From: Amphiura filiformis
Taxonomy: Eukaryota > Echinodermata > Ophiuroidea > Amphilepidida > Amphiuridae
DNA length: 64,000 bases
Assembly (NCBI RefSeq): GCF_039555335.1
Contig: NC_092642.1
Span: 23,355,262-23,419,261 of the forward strand
Direction: 5' to 3'
How positions within the stretch are numbered: position 1 is the stretch's first letter; every line of letters starts with the position of its first letter. Position numbers and translations under genes: made by a program. Shown here one piece after another: positions 1 to 11,467 of this stretch. Below the pieces are notes generated by a model that did not search any database, was not told the origin of the DNA, and saw only the letters and a program-made list of their open reading frames with translations.

Positions 1-501
1 GTCCCTTCTCAGAGAGCAACGATATACAAGACTATGATCCGATCCAAGATGGAATATGCCAGCTCTGCATGGATGGGTGCTCCACCCACTTCTCTGTCCA
101 AACTTGATGCTATACAGAGAAGAGCGGTACGCATCATTGGCATCTCAGAAGCAGATGGAAAGAACCATCAAATACAGCACCTGAGACATAGAAGAGCAGT
201 GGGAGCCATCACTCTATTTCATCGGATGTTCTATGGCGAAGCTCCAGAACTCCTTCAACATCTGTTACCAGATCGTATGATTATTGATCCTCGTCTGCGG
301 CGTTCTGTCAGATCCCACGACCAAGCTGTCAAAATCCCAAGATCCAACCTGGTCAGCCACCAGAGGTCATTCCTTCCATCCTCAGCTCACCTTTGGAACG
401 CTCTACCTGGTCCAATTATCTCTAACCAGAATCGGCTGAGCTTCAAACGGGAGGTTAACAACTATCTTGGCGCCAACCCATCAGCGCTATCATACCGATA
501 G
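1..501 (+). CDS. Reverse transcriptase C-terminal region of a LINE (partial)
   Basis: This is the C-terminal end of a LINE polyprotein, downstream of the reverse transcriptase catalytic core. Visible landmarks are a segment containing IRSKMEYASSAW (the thumb-like region that begins with a conserved Y/W-S pattern), then LDAIQRRAVRIIG, and near the end SFLPSSAHLWNALPG, which resembles the C-terminal block of CR1/Jockey/Rex1-type elements. The catalytic FADD-type motif would lie upstream, outside the window. There are no internal stops, so the copy may be fairly young. It is probably not expressed as a host gene. The stop codon is TAG at 499-501 and the reading frame is open to the window edge. 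Confidence 0.82.
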   Translation, partial: VPSQRATIYKTMIRSKMEYASSAWMGAPPTSLSKLDAIQRRAVRIIGISEADGKNHQIQHLRHRRAVGAITLFHRMFYGEAPELLQHLLPDRMIIDPRLRRSVRSHDQAVKIPRSNLVSHQRSFLPSSAHLWNALPGPIISNQNRLSFKREVNNYLGANPSALSYR

Positions 502-554
502 CAGCTGTTAATGCCTTGCATAGTTTAGACATAAAAAAAAAAAAAAAAAAAAAA
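1..554 (+). mobile_element. 3' end of a non-LTR retrotransposon (LINE, Jockey/CR1-type)
   Basis: The stretch is open in one frame from the first base to the stop at 499-501. A short 3' untranslated tail follows, then an uninterrupted A run at 533-554, the usual end of a poly(A)-tailed LINE. It lies just upstream of a PARG exon in the same orientation, so it is an intronic insertion. The 5' part lies outside the window, so length and completeness cannot be judged. The clade is inferred from the protein style only. Confidence 0.85.
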
Positions 555-629
555 TTCCAACTGTCTTCCATACCTTCTCATTCCTAATCCAAATCCTGAT
601 TTCTTGTTTTTCTTTTCTATCACTTTTAG

Positions 630-812
<183 letters not shown>

Positions 813-1384
813 TAAAATCCTAGAAAAGTTGCAAGTGGTATCAAATTATTAACAAATGTTATTTTTATAAACCACTTCAAAATGTGTAACCTTGAACATG
901 GAAATTATGAATTTTACAAGAAAATATTATAATGTTATTTTTATGCAAAATTGTTTGTAATGGCCATTTTCTCAAAATTGACATTTTGGGGTAAAATTTG
1001 CGCAAAAATTTGATTTTCTAGAATGTTCTGCTAGACATGTCAAACAACTCAATGATATTGTTTTTTATATCATGCTTTTTTTCTGATTCTCCCCAAACTA
1101 CTAAATGACCCTAAATGATTTTAATTTGTCATAAAATTATACCTTTAACTATTGAGAAGCTGCATTTTGTATTCAGAATGTTGAAAATTTTGATTTTTAC
1201 CGTACATAATCAAGCCAAGATTGCATATTTCAAGCTCAACCTTTTTAAAAGGTCAATGGGTATGTTCCGTTTTGTATGAGGTTTCTAAATAAAAATGTCA
1301 ATTTTGAGGGATGTTTAAATGGGGTTATGTGCACCTGGCACCTTTTTTAATTTTGTTAAATGTTTTTTGATTATATTTCTATAG

Positions 1385-1463
1385 GTGCTGAGAGGTTTAG
1401 TTATTATTCAGGCTATGCCAACACTTTCAAATGGACTGGCAACTTTGTGGATAACACTACAAG
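1385..1463 (+). CDS. PARG: PARG exon (macrodomain, after the catalytic loop)
   Basis: This 79-nt exon continues the PARG frame: two bases complete the Gly codon, then GAERFSYYSGYANTFKWTG follows, matching the PARG region with a conserved YxGYAxTxxW pattern. The acceptor is TTTCTATAG, ending at 1384. The donor is GTATGT at 1464. The exon ends in phase 2, with AG of a split Arg codon completed by the next exon. No stop or frame break is seen. Confidence 0.95.
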
Positions 1464-1512
1464 GTATGTACTGCATATTTTGGGTATTGTAGCTGTTCAC
1501 AAAACAAATTTA

Positions 1513-1606
<94 letters not shown>

Positions 1607-1618
1607 TGATTGATTGAT
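1513..1618 (+). repeat. (ATTG)n microsatellite in a PARG intron
   Basis: An almost perfect tetranucleotide array of GATT/ATTG runs for about 100 bases, with one TTTG interruption near the end. It lies 50 bases after the donor of the second PARG exon in the window. Confidence 0.95.
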
Positions 1619-1660
1619 GTTTCACTTCAAGTTTAGTATTGATATAGTTGCATATTTTGT

Positions 1661-1827
1661 GCTATTGCAGTTGAAATTCGTACACCCCTTATGGAAGACA
1701 TGCCCTTTATCTTCCACACAGGGGGTGTAGATTTTCACGTAGCCCCATTAGAAATTCACTCTCCCTGTGTGGGAGATTAAAGTCATATCTTCCATAGGGG
1801 TGTATGGATTGCAACTGCAGTATCCCA
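1661..1827 (+). mobile_element. Short palindromic MITE, family P (copy 1)
   Basis: The copy is an imperfect inverted repeat. The left arm reads roughly CATACACCCCCTATGGAAGA, then a cttccacacaggggg block. The right arm is its reverse complement, ending TGTATGGATT-CAACTG. Four copies of this design are in the window (also 3624-3816, 6202-6388, 12890-13077), three of them in PARG introns. No coding capacity. Confidence 0.85.
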
Positions 1828-2109
1828 ATACACATGCTTACAAGGGGGGTTTGTCAGAACCTTTTGCGGTGCAGCCGGAAAAAGCACTGACATGAATGCC
1901 TCAGAGGTTGAAGCAAACCAAGCAAGGTCCTATCGGGTTTCACCACCCGAGAGTCAGCAATTTTTACACCATACTCTTTCAGAAACTGACTCTGATGACC
2001 TTATTTATATGTGATTTTCTGTATAAGGGACCAATGATTTGAAGAAGGATTGAAAACTGTATCATTCATTTTACCTTACATTTAAAATCAAAATTAATAT
2101 GTAGTAATT

Positions 2110-2359
2110 GTGACACAATCTGCTCCATGGGGGCCAAAGGAGGCATTTTTGAAAATTGAGTTACTATCATTATTACATTATACAAACATTAGGCTATCAT
2201 ATACTGACAACACCAAAGGTCTAGCATACTTTGTTCTAAAGTTCTGAGGGTTTATAATGTGTATTTTCTTATGTATTTTATTGTTTTTTACTTCATATGT
2301 TTGCCTTTATCTCAATTTCAAATTTGCCGCTTTTGGCCCCGTGGACCAGATCGTGTCAC
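2110..2359 (+). mobile_element. 250-bp MITE with GTGACAC termini, family G (copy 1)
   Basis: Terminal inverted repeats of about 50 bases start GTGACACAATCTGCTCCATG. Both ends contain the block GGGGCCAAAGG or its complement. The element is flanked on both sides by AATT (2106-2109, 2360-2363), a likely 4-bp target duplication. An inverted relative lies at 9553-9780. Confidence 0.82.
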
Positions 2360-2540
2360 AATTACCATATTTTACCTAATACCGGTAGTCAAAATCATCA
2401 TAATCCTAAACTGGAAGATTTGGAACGTAATTTCATTCAGATATTTGATAGAATTTAGTTGCACATGTGCATTGAAAAGGGTGTGCTAGAGAGTTGTGAC
2501 TAAACAAATCTGTATTGGCACTTGTTAGGGGATGCTGCTA

Positions 2541-3203
2541 ATAAACTGCTCAAATAAAGAAAGTCCGCAGTCATATAACCCGTCCTACACCCAAACCTGA
2601 TCTTGTTATGACAATTTGATTGACAAGGTCATGTTCAGAATCTTGTTAGCTGCAATTTGATACCAAATTTGCTGACGAAAACTCTAAATTCACAGAGATT
2701 GATGCCAGTATATGAAATTTGTTGCATTTTCAAAAGTTGCAAATTAAAAACAGACCACACGGGCTGTAGAGGAGAATGGCAGAGCGTGACCATTGACATT
2801 GCCCGAAACAACCGCTAGGTCATATCGATCGCATCGTGCCCTGGTATTCATCAGTAAAGCACTGTAGCAATCCATGCGTTTTAAATTAACAATTGAATAA
2901 AGCGTGCACTTGGGATAGTCGACATGGACCCATCGTAGGCAAGCAAGCTTGACCATATTGCCACGCTAAGCAATTTCGATCAAGCGTGCTTCATTTTGAT
3001 TTGCAACTTTTGAAAATGCACTAAAAGCCATAAACTGGCATCAATCTTTATCGCTTTTGAGTGTTTAGTAGCAAATTTGGTATCATATTGGAGCTAACAA
3101 GTTTCCGAACACAACCGTATCAATCAAATTGTCATAACAAAATCAGGTTATGGTGTAGGACGGGTTTTATGACTGCGGACTTTCTTTATTTGAGCAGTTT
3201 AGT
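2541..3203 (+). mobile_element. Foldback element (~660 bp) in a PARG intron
   Basis: The left arm starts TAAACTGCTCAAATAAAGAA and carries CCCGTCCTACACC. The right arm (from about 3090) is the reverse complement, ending TTTGAGCAGTTTAGTA. Arms are 150-200 bases with a ~300-base unpaired middle that has no convincing gene. Confidence 0.82.
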
Positions 3204-3309
3204 ACGAATATGGTAGATTTATCATTGCTTTTTCCTTGCCCATATCATGACCCTATTGTCAAAATCGTGAAAAGTGGTCCTACTGTAGAGGAGCTCACTA
3301 TAGCTATGA

Positions 3310-3456
<147 letters not shown>

Positions 3457-3623
3457 TAGGCCATTTCTGTAATTCATGAAAGCTTTTGCAAATGGAACTG
3501 AGAATACAACACATCAACGTGCACATCGTTACTACACACTTTCAACTGGTGGAGAATGCACAGTGACGATTTGCACATTGATGATAATGTAGTCTTTATG
3601 CGTCTTTGCAGGGCTTTCAGAAA

Positions 3624-3816
3624 TGGGTTATTGAATTTGAAATCCATACACCCCCCAATGGAAGACATTATCTTTTTTTCCCGCACAGGGGGAGTGTGAA
3701 TTTCAAATGGGACTACCTGAATGGGTGACTCCATTTGAAATTCACACCCCCTGTGTTTGGAAGATTAAGGTCATGTCTGCCATAGGGAGTGTATGGATTT
3801 CAACTGCAATAGCTCA
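3624..3816 (+). mobile_element. Short palindromic MITE, family P (copy 2)
   Basis: Same palindromic design as 1661-1827, with well-kept arms around 'AAATCCATACACCCCC' and its complement near 3781-3805. It lies in the PARG intron 180 bases after the 3339-3447 exon. Short reading frames that cross it are by-products of the repeat. Confidence 0.85.
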
Positions 3817-4136
3817 GTTACTGAAATGTCAATCAGAAATGTCAATATTTTCTTTTGCTCTGATTGTAAAAGTAGATGGGAAAACACAATCCATTTTGCA
3901 TTGGATTTTAAACCTTGCCCAAGCTTTGAGGTGTACAGTCGTCCCAGTCTCCCTTATCCTGACTTCTTTTATATGTATCTCTTCATTATCCAGCTGTGTG
4001 ATCTTTGTATAAAAACATGTTTTTAATGCTTTGGCACATAAATTAATGCCTTAAAGCAATTAGAAGAACATCTATGTTGCATACAACACTCAAATATCAT
4101 ATTTCAGTGTTATTACTCCTATTTAGTAATTTTGTG

Positions 4137-5176
4137 CAGCCCTCGAATTAACCCACGGCACCGACGGCATATTGCCGTGGGTGCCCACTCCCACTGCCAT
4201 AATGCCCTCAAAATATGTCCTTTACCGACGGCAGTCACTTGTTGTGCCCTCTAATGAAGTTGCCGTGGTGCCCCAGCCCTACCCTTCATTATAAATCATT
4301 AACAAGTACTGGTTAAAACCCTGAAAAATTGTGGAAAATTAAATCGAAAATCTTGAACACAATCGCTGTTTTGAACATAGTAACCCAGCTATCAATCACA
4401 GTATACACAATAGTTTGTTGTGAATTAATATTCATTACCCCTACGTAAGCTTACATATTCAGCCAATCACATCGGCTTTTATACATTATCTGGTTGCTAG
4501 AATAAATCTGACTTCATTTTTCTGATTGGTCAGAGAAATACCTTCAGCGTACTATCGACCAATCAGAAAAGCTGTTAGTAACTAAGTTTCCTTGTGTCGT
4601 GAACAAAATCTGAGCGCTGGGCAAATCAATCGATCTCTCGATTAGCAAACATTGACTTCCCATTGCAAACCGTTGGTGATGCCTTTCCGGTATCGTCTTA
4701 TCTTGTGCATGTGAGCCCATCTCTAGATATGTTTTGAACGAAATAGTTTTTATCGCGAATTTGATCAATATTATTTAATACCAAAGTTACAGCTGTTTCA
4801 TCGCTGTTACAAGTCAGTTTTGCAGCTGACTAGGGATCGCAAAATTTAAGTAAATTAAACCATTTTTTAAACTGTTGATTTTTGATTGCTTTGTATTATT
4901 TAAGCAGTTTTTTTGAGCAATCAGGTTAGTTTTAGTGTAAAGTTGAGAGTCGAATTTTACTTTGGTGTCGAATTCAGCTGACAGCAATGCATCTAGATCT
5001 ATTCTTTTGAAAAATTGCCTTGGTGCCTTTCTCAAATTTTCAACAGTTGCCATGATGCCCTTTTGAAATATTACAAATTGCCGTGCTGCCTTGCCTTTTC
5101 AATGAAAATCCTCGGCAATTATCAACTTGCCCTAAAAAAGTTGCCGTGCCCCTTCAGATCATTAATTGAGGGGCTG
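4137..5176 (+). mobile_element. Non-autonomous TIR element (~1.04 kb) with GCCGTGG motifs
   Basis: It begins CAGCCCTCGAATTAA and ends with the near-complement TTAATTGAGGGGCTG. The interior repeats a GCCGTG(G/C)TGCC-type motif many times near both ends (4155-4275, 5015-5150), so the subterminal regions are themselves repetitive. It lies in the PARG intron between 3448 and 5949. No transposase frame was seen. Confidence 0.75.
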
Positions 5177-5390
5177 ATTTTGTGTTGTCTCAATTTTAGC
5201 ACATTGGGCATTCAATGCCCATATATCACTTACCCAGATTTTTCAGTTATCTGAACAATGCTTGGTTCCATCATGACCAGATAAAAGAGTGTGTACTGTG
5301 CCATATTTTGTAGCCTATATGGAATGATAAATTGTCACACAACTTGTTTAGAGTTAAAGTACCTCATTTGTTTTGGAAATCGTCTAATTA

Positions 5391-5558
5391 GACAATAATA
5401 ACTGCGCACATCTATTTTGAGGTAATTGTGTGAAATCGGAGGGTTTTGTTTTGGGCTGAGGTATTTTTCCGAGGGAGCGGTAAATACCGAGGCCCAAAAC
5501 AAAACCCGACAATTTCACACAATGACCACAAAATAGATGGTGCGCAGTTATTATTGTC
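5391..5558 (+). mobile_element. Foldback palindrome, family F (copy 1)
   Basis: GACAATAATAACTGCGCA at the left and its complement at 5541-5558 bound a hairpin of about 65-base arms around GGGTTTTGTTTTGGGC. A GC-rich block follows (5700-5830). The same layout, a palindrome then a GC-rich block, recurs at 25473-25910. Confidence 0.8.
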
Positions 5559-5949
5559 ATTCATTACCGTCGTGTCTAATATTTTGAACAAATCAAAATG
5601 GCATTTTATGTTATTTTATGCCATAAAACGCTGTTAAATATAACCAGTTTTAATCATTGTTGTAACCTACCCTACAAAAAAATCAACCAGGCGAATATAA
5701 CATTCGCGCCGACAACAAGAGCTACCAATCACAGAAGCGCGACGGCATCGCGTGAGGCCATAACGCCAGTAGCTTATACACGCACGCCGCAAGCAGAAGT
5801 CATTGTTGCGCGTCCGGAGTCATTGTGAGTTATTAATGACCTCGCAATTAGTGTGCGGTCAGGCAATCAATTTCTTTTGATTGGATCACAGGTTTTGCGT
5901 ATATTAATGAGGTTATGAATATACTGTACTTAATGTTGAATATTTGCAG

Positions 5950-6184
5950 GCCTATTGTGGGTTTCACAGTGAAGGCACTCCTCCACAGAATATACCAGCC
6001 TTAGCAACAGGCAACTGGGGATGCGGGGCATTTGGTGGAGACACAAGGCTCAAAGGTTTACTACAAATGATGGCAGCAGCAGAATGCCAACGACAGGTGT
6101 GCTACTTCACATTTGGTGACAAAGCTTTATGTGATGATCTCAACGCTATGCACCAATTCTTGATGTCATCAGGAGTAACTGTAG
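5950..6184 (+). CDS. PARG: PARG exon with the TGNWGCGAFGGD motif
   Basis: The exon begins in phase 0 with AYCGFHSEG and contains ALATGNWGCGAFGGDTRLK, the most conserved C-terminal signature of PARG, which lines the ADP-ribose pocket. It goes on through VCYFTFGDKALCDDLNAMHQ and ends at the split Gly codon. The acceptor is ATTTGCAG, ending at 5949. The donor is GTTAGT at 6185. The frame is intact. The preceding intron holds a ~190-bp palindromic MITE, a ~1.04-kb TIR element and a foldback. The following intron holds two more MITEs. Confidence 0.95.
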
Positions 6185-6201
6185 GTTAGTATCTGTGTGA
6201 A

Positions 6202-6388
6202 TGGGCTACATCCCAGGCATAATCCATACACCTTCCTTTGGAAGTCATGACCTTAAATCTTCCACACAGGGAGAGCAAATTTTAGATGGGGCTACTTGAA
6301 TGGGTGACTTTATTTGATTCTTCCTGTGTGGGAGATTAAGGTCATGTCTGTCATATGGGGTGTATGGATTTCAACTGGAATAGCACAA
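6202..6388 (+). mobile_element. Short palindromic MITE, family P (copy 3)
   Basis: Same inverted-repeat family, starting 17 bases after the donor of the 5950-6184 PARG exon. The arms are somewhat diverged, but the paired ATCCATACACC and GGTGTATGGATT ends are clear. Confidence 0.82.
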
Positions 6389-6459
6389 TGTAGCCTGTTA
6401 TAAAGTTTTGCAGATTTCTTTTTACAAACTAAGCGTACTGTTAATCATCCAGCACATAT

Positions 6460-6884
6460 GTGACGTGGTATATCTAAAGGAGACACTTTTGGGCAGGATT
6501 GTAAATGGAGAAATAGCAAAAAAAATCTGCCAGGGGGTGATTTTTGCACAATTCGGGTTTGTTGAGAATTTGTGATGTTATTAATGTTTAAAATATTGTC
6601 TGATAGTTTCAGACCGGAATATAACTGGCATCTTGTATTTTTTTAGACATTTTTCAAGGTAATTCCTACTCTCAACATTGTCAATAATATTTTTAAAGGC
6701 CGATATCTCAATTTCCAATTTTATAATACCATAACTTACGAAATCAATATCTTCGCTTAGGAATGTCCAATTTCATTTGGGAAACAGTGTTGTGGAGCAA
6801 AATATCTCTATATTTAAGATATGTATATAAACCTCAAAATTGATAACCTGCCCAAAAGTGTCTCCTTTTGACATGGCACATCAC
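6460..6884 (+). mobile_element. 425-bp MITE with GTGACGTG termini (copy 1)
   Basis: Terminal inverted repeats of about 40 bases share AAAGGAGACACTTTTGGGCA and its complement. ATAT directly flanks both ends (6456-6459 and 6885-6888), a probable 4-bp target duplication. The second copy at 21196-21607 matches along its length. Located in the last PARG intron. Confidence 0.88.
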
Positions 6885-7379
6885 ATATTATTTTGCATAA
6901 GGTCCAGTGCACACTCTTGCAAAAGATTATAAGATCCTACACTCTGCATTCTGTTCTTGATCTAGCTAATGTTCTAGAATTGTTGTATACACTACTGTAG
7001 AAATAACCACTTAGATGCAGCCTCAGGGATAATTGTTGATCATGCAGTGGAGTGGTTTGTAAGCTTGGTAACCTGGAGGAGGCACTCTCTGAAAATAAGG
7101 GACAGGGAGGTGCGGTCACATTGAATCCTTTTCCCAACTCTTCTCATTTAATGTCCCTGTGATGTCACTTTCTGATTACCTTTCACCTCTCACAAATTGA
7201 TATATATTTGTTTGCCATAAATGTCACAATATGAAACAATTTACACTACCTTTCGAATTTCATATCAAAAATGTGTCAAATTTTAAAGTTTTGTATTATA
7301 ACATTTCTTAGCCAAAGACACTGGGTTGCTCTGCATGAACAGTAATGTTTCAAGAAATGATTTTCTTTTATATTTTCAG

Positions 7380-7564
7380 GTGACCTATGGAATACACTAC
7401 AGAAATACAGACTAGATGCCCAAAACAAAAAGAAGAAAGTACCAAAGTTATTTCCCTATATCTACCAATTATACAGTGACTACCAGTCATCAACAGAAGA
7501 TGAGACAGAGGCAAGCCCTACTGGAGGAGATATCAGCCCATCATATAAAGTGGACACACCTTGA
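7380..7564 (+). CDS. PARG: PARG terminal coding exon
   Basis: The exon completes the split Gly codon and reads GDLWNTLQKYRLDAQ, then KLFPYIYQLYSDYQ, matching the PARG C-terminal block with a short FPYIY motif. A low-complexity acidic and serine-rich tail (SSTEDETEASPTGGD) follows, and the stop TGA is at 7562-7564. The acceptor is the TATTTTCAG ending at 7379. The tail after FPYIY is species-variable in this family, so its divergence is expected. The 3' UTR follows directly. Confidence 0.93.
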
Positions 7565-7920
7565 GTTATCGTGATGTGATACGATCATATGCACCAGGCC
7601 AAGGGAGGCATTATTATGATCATCTACATGCTTGTGCTATTACTGAAATCCTAACATCTCTAAAATGCTTGTATTGCCCTTTGCGAACAACCCTATAATC
7701 TGAATAAATAGGGTTGCTTTTTTTGTACATAATGTGAATTTTCATATATTTGGTATACAATTTGTAAAATGTTTTGCCTGTTTGTAATTTGTACCACACA
7801 ACTCTGTGATATATTAAAAAAAAACAAGCTTGACAAACCTGACAAATCGTATTATGTGATGAACTTGCATTTTTTAATAATTTATGTGGCAAAATATTTA
7901 AACAAAAGTAAAAATACCAA
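7565..7920 (+). other. PARG: PARG 3' UTR region with candidate poly(A) signal
   Basis: AT-rich sequence without coding potential follows the PARG stop. A canonical AATAAA hexamer sits at 7703-7708, about 140 bases after the stop, and is the best candidate polyadenylation signal. Other AT-rich hexamers are nearby, so the exact cleavage site is not fixed by sequence alone. Confidence 0.6.
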
Positions 7921-9552
7921 CTGACAGACCCTAACTGTGGTGCTTTAAGGGCAATACAAACTTTTTTAGGCCTTAGGCACCAAAAACAAATTTGTTCGAT
8001 CTTTGGATCGACCGTAGATGCTGCTTCGATACATGTTATTAATGAATTATCAACAAATTAATCAGAATTAATGCTAAATTTATATTGGTAAATATCAATA
8101 CACGCAAAAATTACTATGTTATTTACAATTAACAATAGTGAAATAATTGATTTCATAAATATTTAGGATCGACCATTCATCGATTGTCGATCGAAAGATC
8201 ATACTAATTTGTTACTATCACCTTAAAGGTACAATCGTTTTACCATGCTTTTTACAATGCCAATTGTCTGAACCTTTGTGTCTAACATGTTTACTTCCTA
8301 TTTTGCCAGTATCACAATATCCCAATTGCTTTGACCTGATTGATCAGTTTGCATCACATACAGGCCTCCTGCCAGGAGAGTGCATTGGGGTGCAAAATTG
8401 GGCCAAAATTGTCAAAAATTTTGATAAATATACCCCAAATCATGAACTTTCTGCTTGTTAAATTTGTTTAAAAAAATAGGATTCAAAACTAAATGCAGAG
8501 GGAATAAAGGTCTACTTTTGGCCAGAATGAAGATTTCTCTTGAAAAGGTTAGCCTTGATTCAAGGCTTCTGCCTTTTTCATATTCTTTCTTCCTTTTTTA
8601 AAAATTACTTTACTTTTGCTTGAAATTGAACATGAAACCTTACCCAATTGACTATAAATGCTACGGTTTATATAGGCCTATATTGCTTATAGAGCAACGC
8701 TTTTTCTGAAGTATTTCCATGTCATTCTTGGATGTCATTCTATCCATGCACTGAGCATGCTGGTTTTGGCCACAGAGGGGCCTGAGGGTTCATGAGTCTG
8801 ACCATGGTCTAACCAGGGTTTCACTTCCCTGATCTAACCTGGGAATCCCTGCTGGCTGCTTATAATAGCATCAAGCACACTGTATACAAGAGACAGGGTA
8901 TTCTCACACTAAAAGGACATTCCCTTCAGTTCTTGGCAGAGGCATGGCTGGATGATGTTCTATGTATGTTGTGTAGCCATGGTTTAAATAGGTCTATATA
9001 CCAATGGCACCATAAATGAACAATTGATAGAAAAATGCATCAGTCTATAGAAAGCCTGAGGACTTGGAGCAAGTCTAGAAAAGGTCTGCATTTGAAAAAT
9101 CCGCACCCATGAAAAATTCTGGCTCCTGGCCTGATCATATATCAAATCTGATGTCTTTCATGCTGCATGAATAGAACTTTTAACTGTACATCTTCTATTG
9201 ACTACCCAGGGCAAGAGCAATATGAAGCTCTTACACAGGCTGAATGATGTATTTGGGGGGGGGCAATTTGAGATGGAAAACTATGTTGCTTATCTGCCCC
9301 ATCTTCAAGTATTGCCTGGTTGCTTGCTCTCTGTCTTTCTTTCTTGCTATCTTTGTCCATTTTTTGTCTTCTTTCATTATCTCTTTACCTTCTGTCTCTC
9401 ATTCTTTCTCACTTTTTTCACTTCCTTTTCATTTCTGCTATTTTTTCTCTTTTTCTGCTTTTCTTTTTTGAAGTTTAAAACACATTTGTCAGATAAACAT
9501 AGATCGGTGGTAATCCTTTCTTTCACACCGACTAGTGAGAAAATATATATTT
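7921..9552. other. Intergenic DNA without a recognised gene
   Basis: There is a fragment near 7925-7980 resembling the end of the MITE at 13584-13935 (ttttttaggcctta). A GATCGA-rich pair at 8000-8030 and 8165-8200 hints at a worn inverted repeat. A long pyrimidine-rich CTTT tract runs at 9320-9475. The reading frames crossing these are low-complexity and unconvincing. Confidence 0.5.
9320..9475 (+). repeat. Pyrimidine-rich (CTTT-like) tract
   Basis: About 150 bases of almost pure C and T (TTCTTTCATT, CTTTTTTCAC and similar). The translated product would be a run of Phe/Leu/Ser, so overlapping open frames are composition artefacts. Confidence 0.8.
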
Positions 9553-9780
9553 GACATGATCTGGTTCATGGGGGCCAAAGGCGGCAAATTTGAAATTGAG
9601 ATCAAGTCAAAAATATGGGGCAAAACAAACAATAAAATACATAAGCAAATACATTTCACAAAATTTTAGAACCAAGTATGCTAGACCTTTAGTATTTCAG
9701 TATATGTTTTAATACTGTAATTATCATAGCTCGGTTTTTAAAAATGCCTCCTTTGGCCCCCATGGAGCAGATCATGTCAC
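9553..9780 (-). mobile_element. MITE, family G (copy 2, inverted)
   Basis: The ends TGACATGATCTGGTTCATGG and GGAGCAGATCATGTCAC are the TIRs of the element at 2110-2359, here in the opposite orientation. Flanks are ATAT-like but worn. No coding capacity. Confidence 0.8.
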
Positions 9781-10051
9781 ATATTAAGGAAAAAATGTAC
9801 ATTGATGACACTTTATTGGACAATCAAACTTGAAGACTTGTACAAAAACAATAACAGTATATACTTAATGATTTTGGCCAAGCAATTACATCCTATACTC
9901 TCAGCTTGCCAAATTTTGCATAAAATATAAGTTATATAAAGTAATATATATGACATACTTTTTATTTAGACTTTGCTGTGTTGTTTGTACTGTTCACCCT
10001 TGACTGCTCATATCCATAAGTACCAGACTTGAGTCCTGTTTATCAGGGACA

Positions 10052-10123
10052 GTATGTGTAGCTCAGTGGTAGAGCGCTCGCCCGACAAGCGAGAGGTCTG
10101 GGGTTCAAGTCCCCGCACAGACC
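10052..10123 (+). tRNA. tRNA-Val-like sequence (anticodon GAC), probably pseudogene or SINE head
   Basis: A 72-base cloverleaf can be drawn: acceptor GTATGTG with CACAGAC (one A-G mismatch), D-arm GCTC-AGTGGTA-GAGC, anticodon stem CTCGC/GCGAG with loop CCGACAA, and T-arm TGGGG-TTCAAGT-CCCCG. The anticodon by position is GAC (Val), but position 33 is C instead of the nearly invariant U, and GAC is not a usual eukaryotic Val anticodon. Both Pol III boxes (TAGCTCAGTGG and GGTTCAAGTCC) are present. I infer a tRNA-derived SINE head or tRNA pseudogene. Confidence 0.6.
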
Positions 10124-11197
10124 GGTATGTCCGGAGTTTTTACTCTGGTATATCTGCCTATGCATGTTATGTTTCCATTTGTAAATTCATGTTTAAATGT
10201 GCTAGTGTGCGATGCGTAATTCTTCTTTCCCCTGTATAAGATTATACTTTTATTCCCAGAGAGTTAGAAAAATGTCATGGTGGCAATTGGGTAATTGTTG
10301 ACATTATGAACATCAGATATAGGCAAAATATTTAATATTCGATCATGAGAGCCAACTTGGGTACGCACAGGTATTTGCGTCGAGCGTACTACACAAAGAC
10401 CGGCGCTTATGGTGCAAACACAACTTTTAAGAATTGGCCAATCACACTGTCGTTGCTAGGCAAGGTCAAGGTTCAGTCATGTAGGTTGTGTGATCGTATT
10501 ATTCAATGAAACATATGCTGACGCAGAAGGTACATCCTCTCATGATCGAGAATTAGTTATTTTGCCTATAGCATGTCTTAAAAATTGCTCACTATAGAAA
10601 GAGATAATAGATCAAATCACTGATGGCTGGAACGATGTATATACTTTGGACATGAGGCCTGGCATTAATGCTGCTGATTGTTGATAGTTTTGGCAATCAA
10701 GAAAAATTGGTTGGGAATAGGGAACTAAGGAATCAACTTTTGTTGGCCTTGTGGGTCATGATATTACAATGATAACTCAGTTTTCATAATTTTATACTTT
10801 TGCTTTTACATTTACCCCCCTGGTTTAAGTCATTAAAGGGGACATTGTGATAGTGTATTCTTTCTGTATGTTATATATGTGTCTGTGCAATTTTGGTTAG
10901 GTGTTCCTGCTCTTATTCTCCTATTCTCTTGATCGGGCTGACGTCACACAAGGGAAATAGCCTTGCAATACCAGTCTGTGCAGGTGCGGTTCCCCTTCGT
11001 TGAGTTGGTTTCTATGCGCGTGCTTGTGCAAAAGGGACAACTTTCCCGGATGTCTGACCAAGTGAATCTTGCATGTGCTAACTTTCAATTGATCATGCTG
11101 GGAATATATACATAACCATAATGTTAGATATTGCACCATACACAATGGATACAGAGTTATCGAAGATTGTAAGGGAGCATTGTAGGTTTAAGTACAT
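10124..11197. other. No gene recognised
   Basis: Unique-looking AT-rich DNA follows the tRNA-like sequence. A slightly GC-richer patch at 10920-11060 contains a TGACGTCA-like site (10937-10945), but no splice-bounded frame or known family was recognised. Confidence 0.4.
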
Positions 11198-11467
11198 TGG
11201 GCTAGTCCATTTAAAATCCACACTACCCTGTAGAAGATGTTGGAAATATCAGGGGGAGTATGAATTTTAAATGGAATGAACACATTAGACAGCTTCATTT
11301 GAATTTTATACACCCTCTGAGAATGTTTCAATCCAGATCTTCCCCAGAGGGAGTGTGAATTTGAAACAAAGATGGTTAATGTGCCAATTCCATTTGAAAT
11401 TTTACTGGCCACTGTGGAAGATATTTCCAAAACAGGGGGAGTGTGGAATTTAAATGGATTAGCTCAT
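11198..11467 (+). mobile_element. Palindromic MITE related to family P (longer variant)
   Basis: Terminal arms TTGGGCTAGTCCATTTAAAA and its near-complement TTTAAATGGATTAGCTCA bound about 270 bases. Internal CATTTGAAATTT and gtgtgaatt blocks recall the family P repeats, so it is probably a relative with an expanded centre. Confidence 0.72.

Noticed and set aside
9198..9554. A 118-codon hydrophobic frame
   Set aside because: Produced by a pyrimidine-rich tract; Phe/Leu/Ser low complexity and no family motif.
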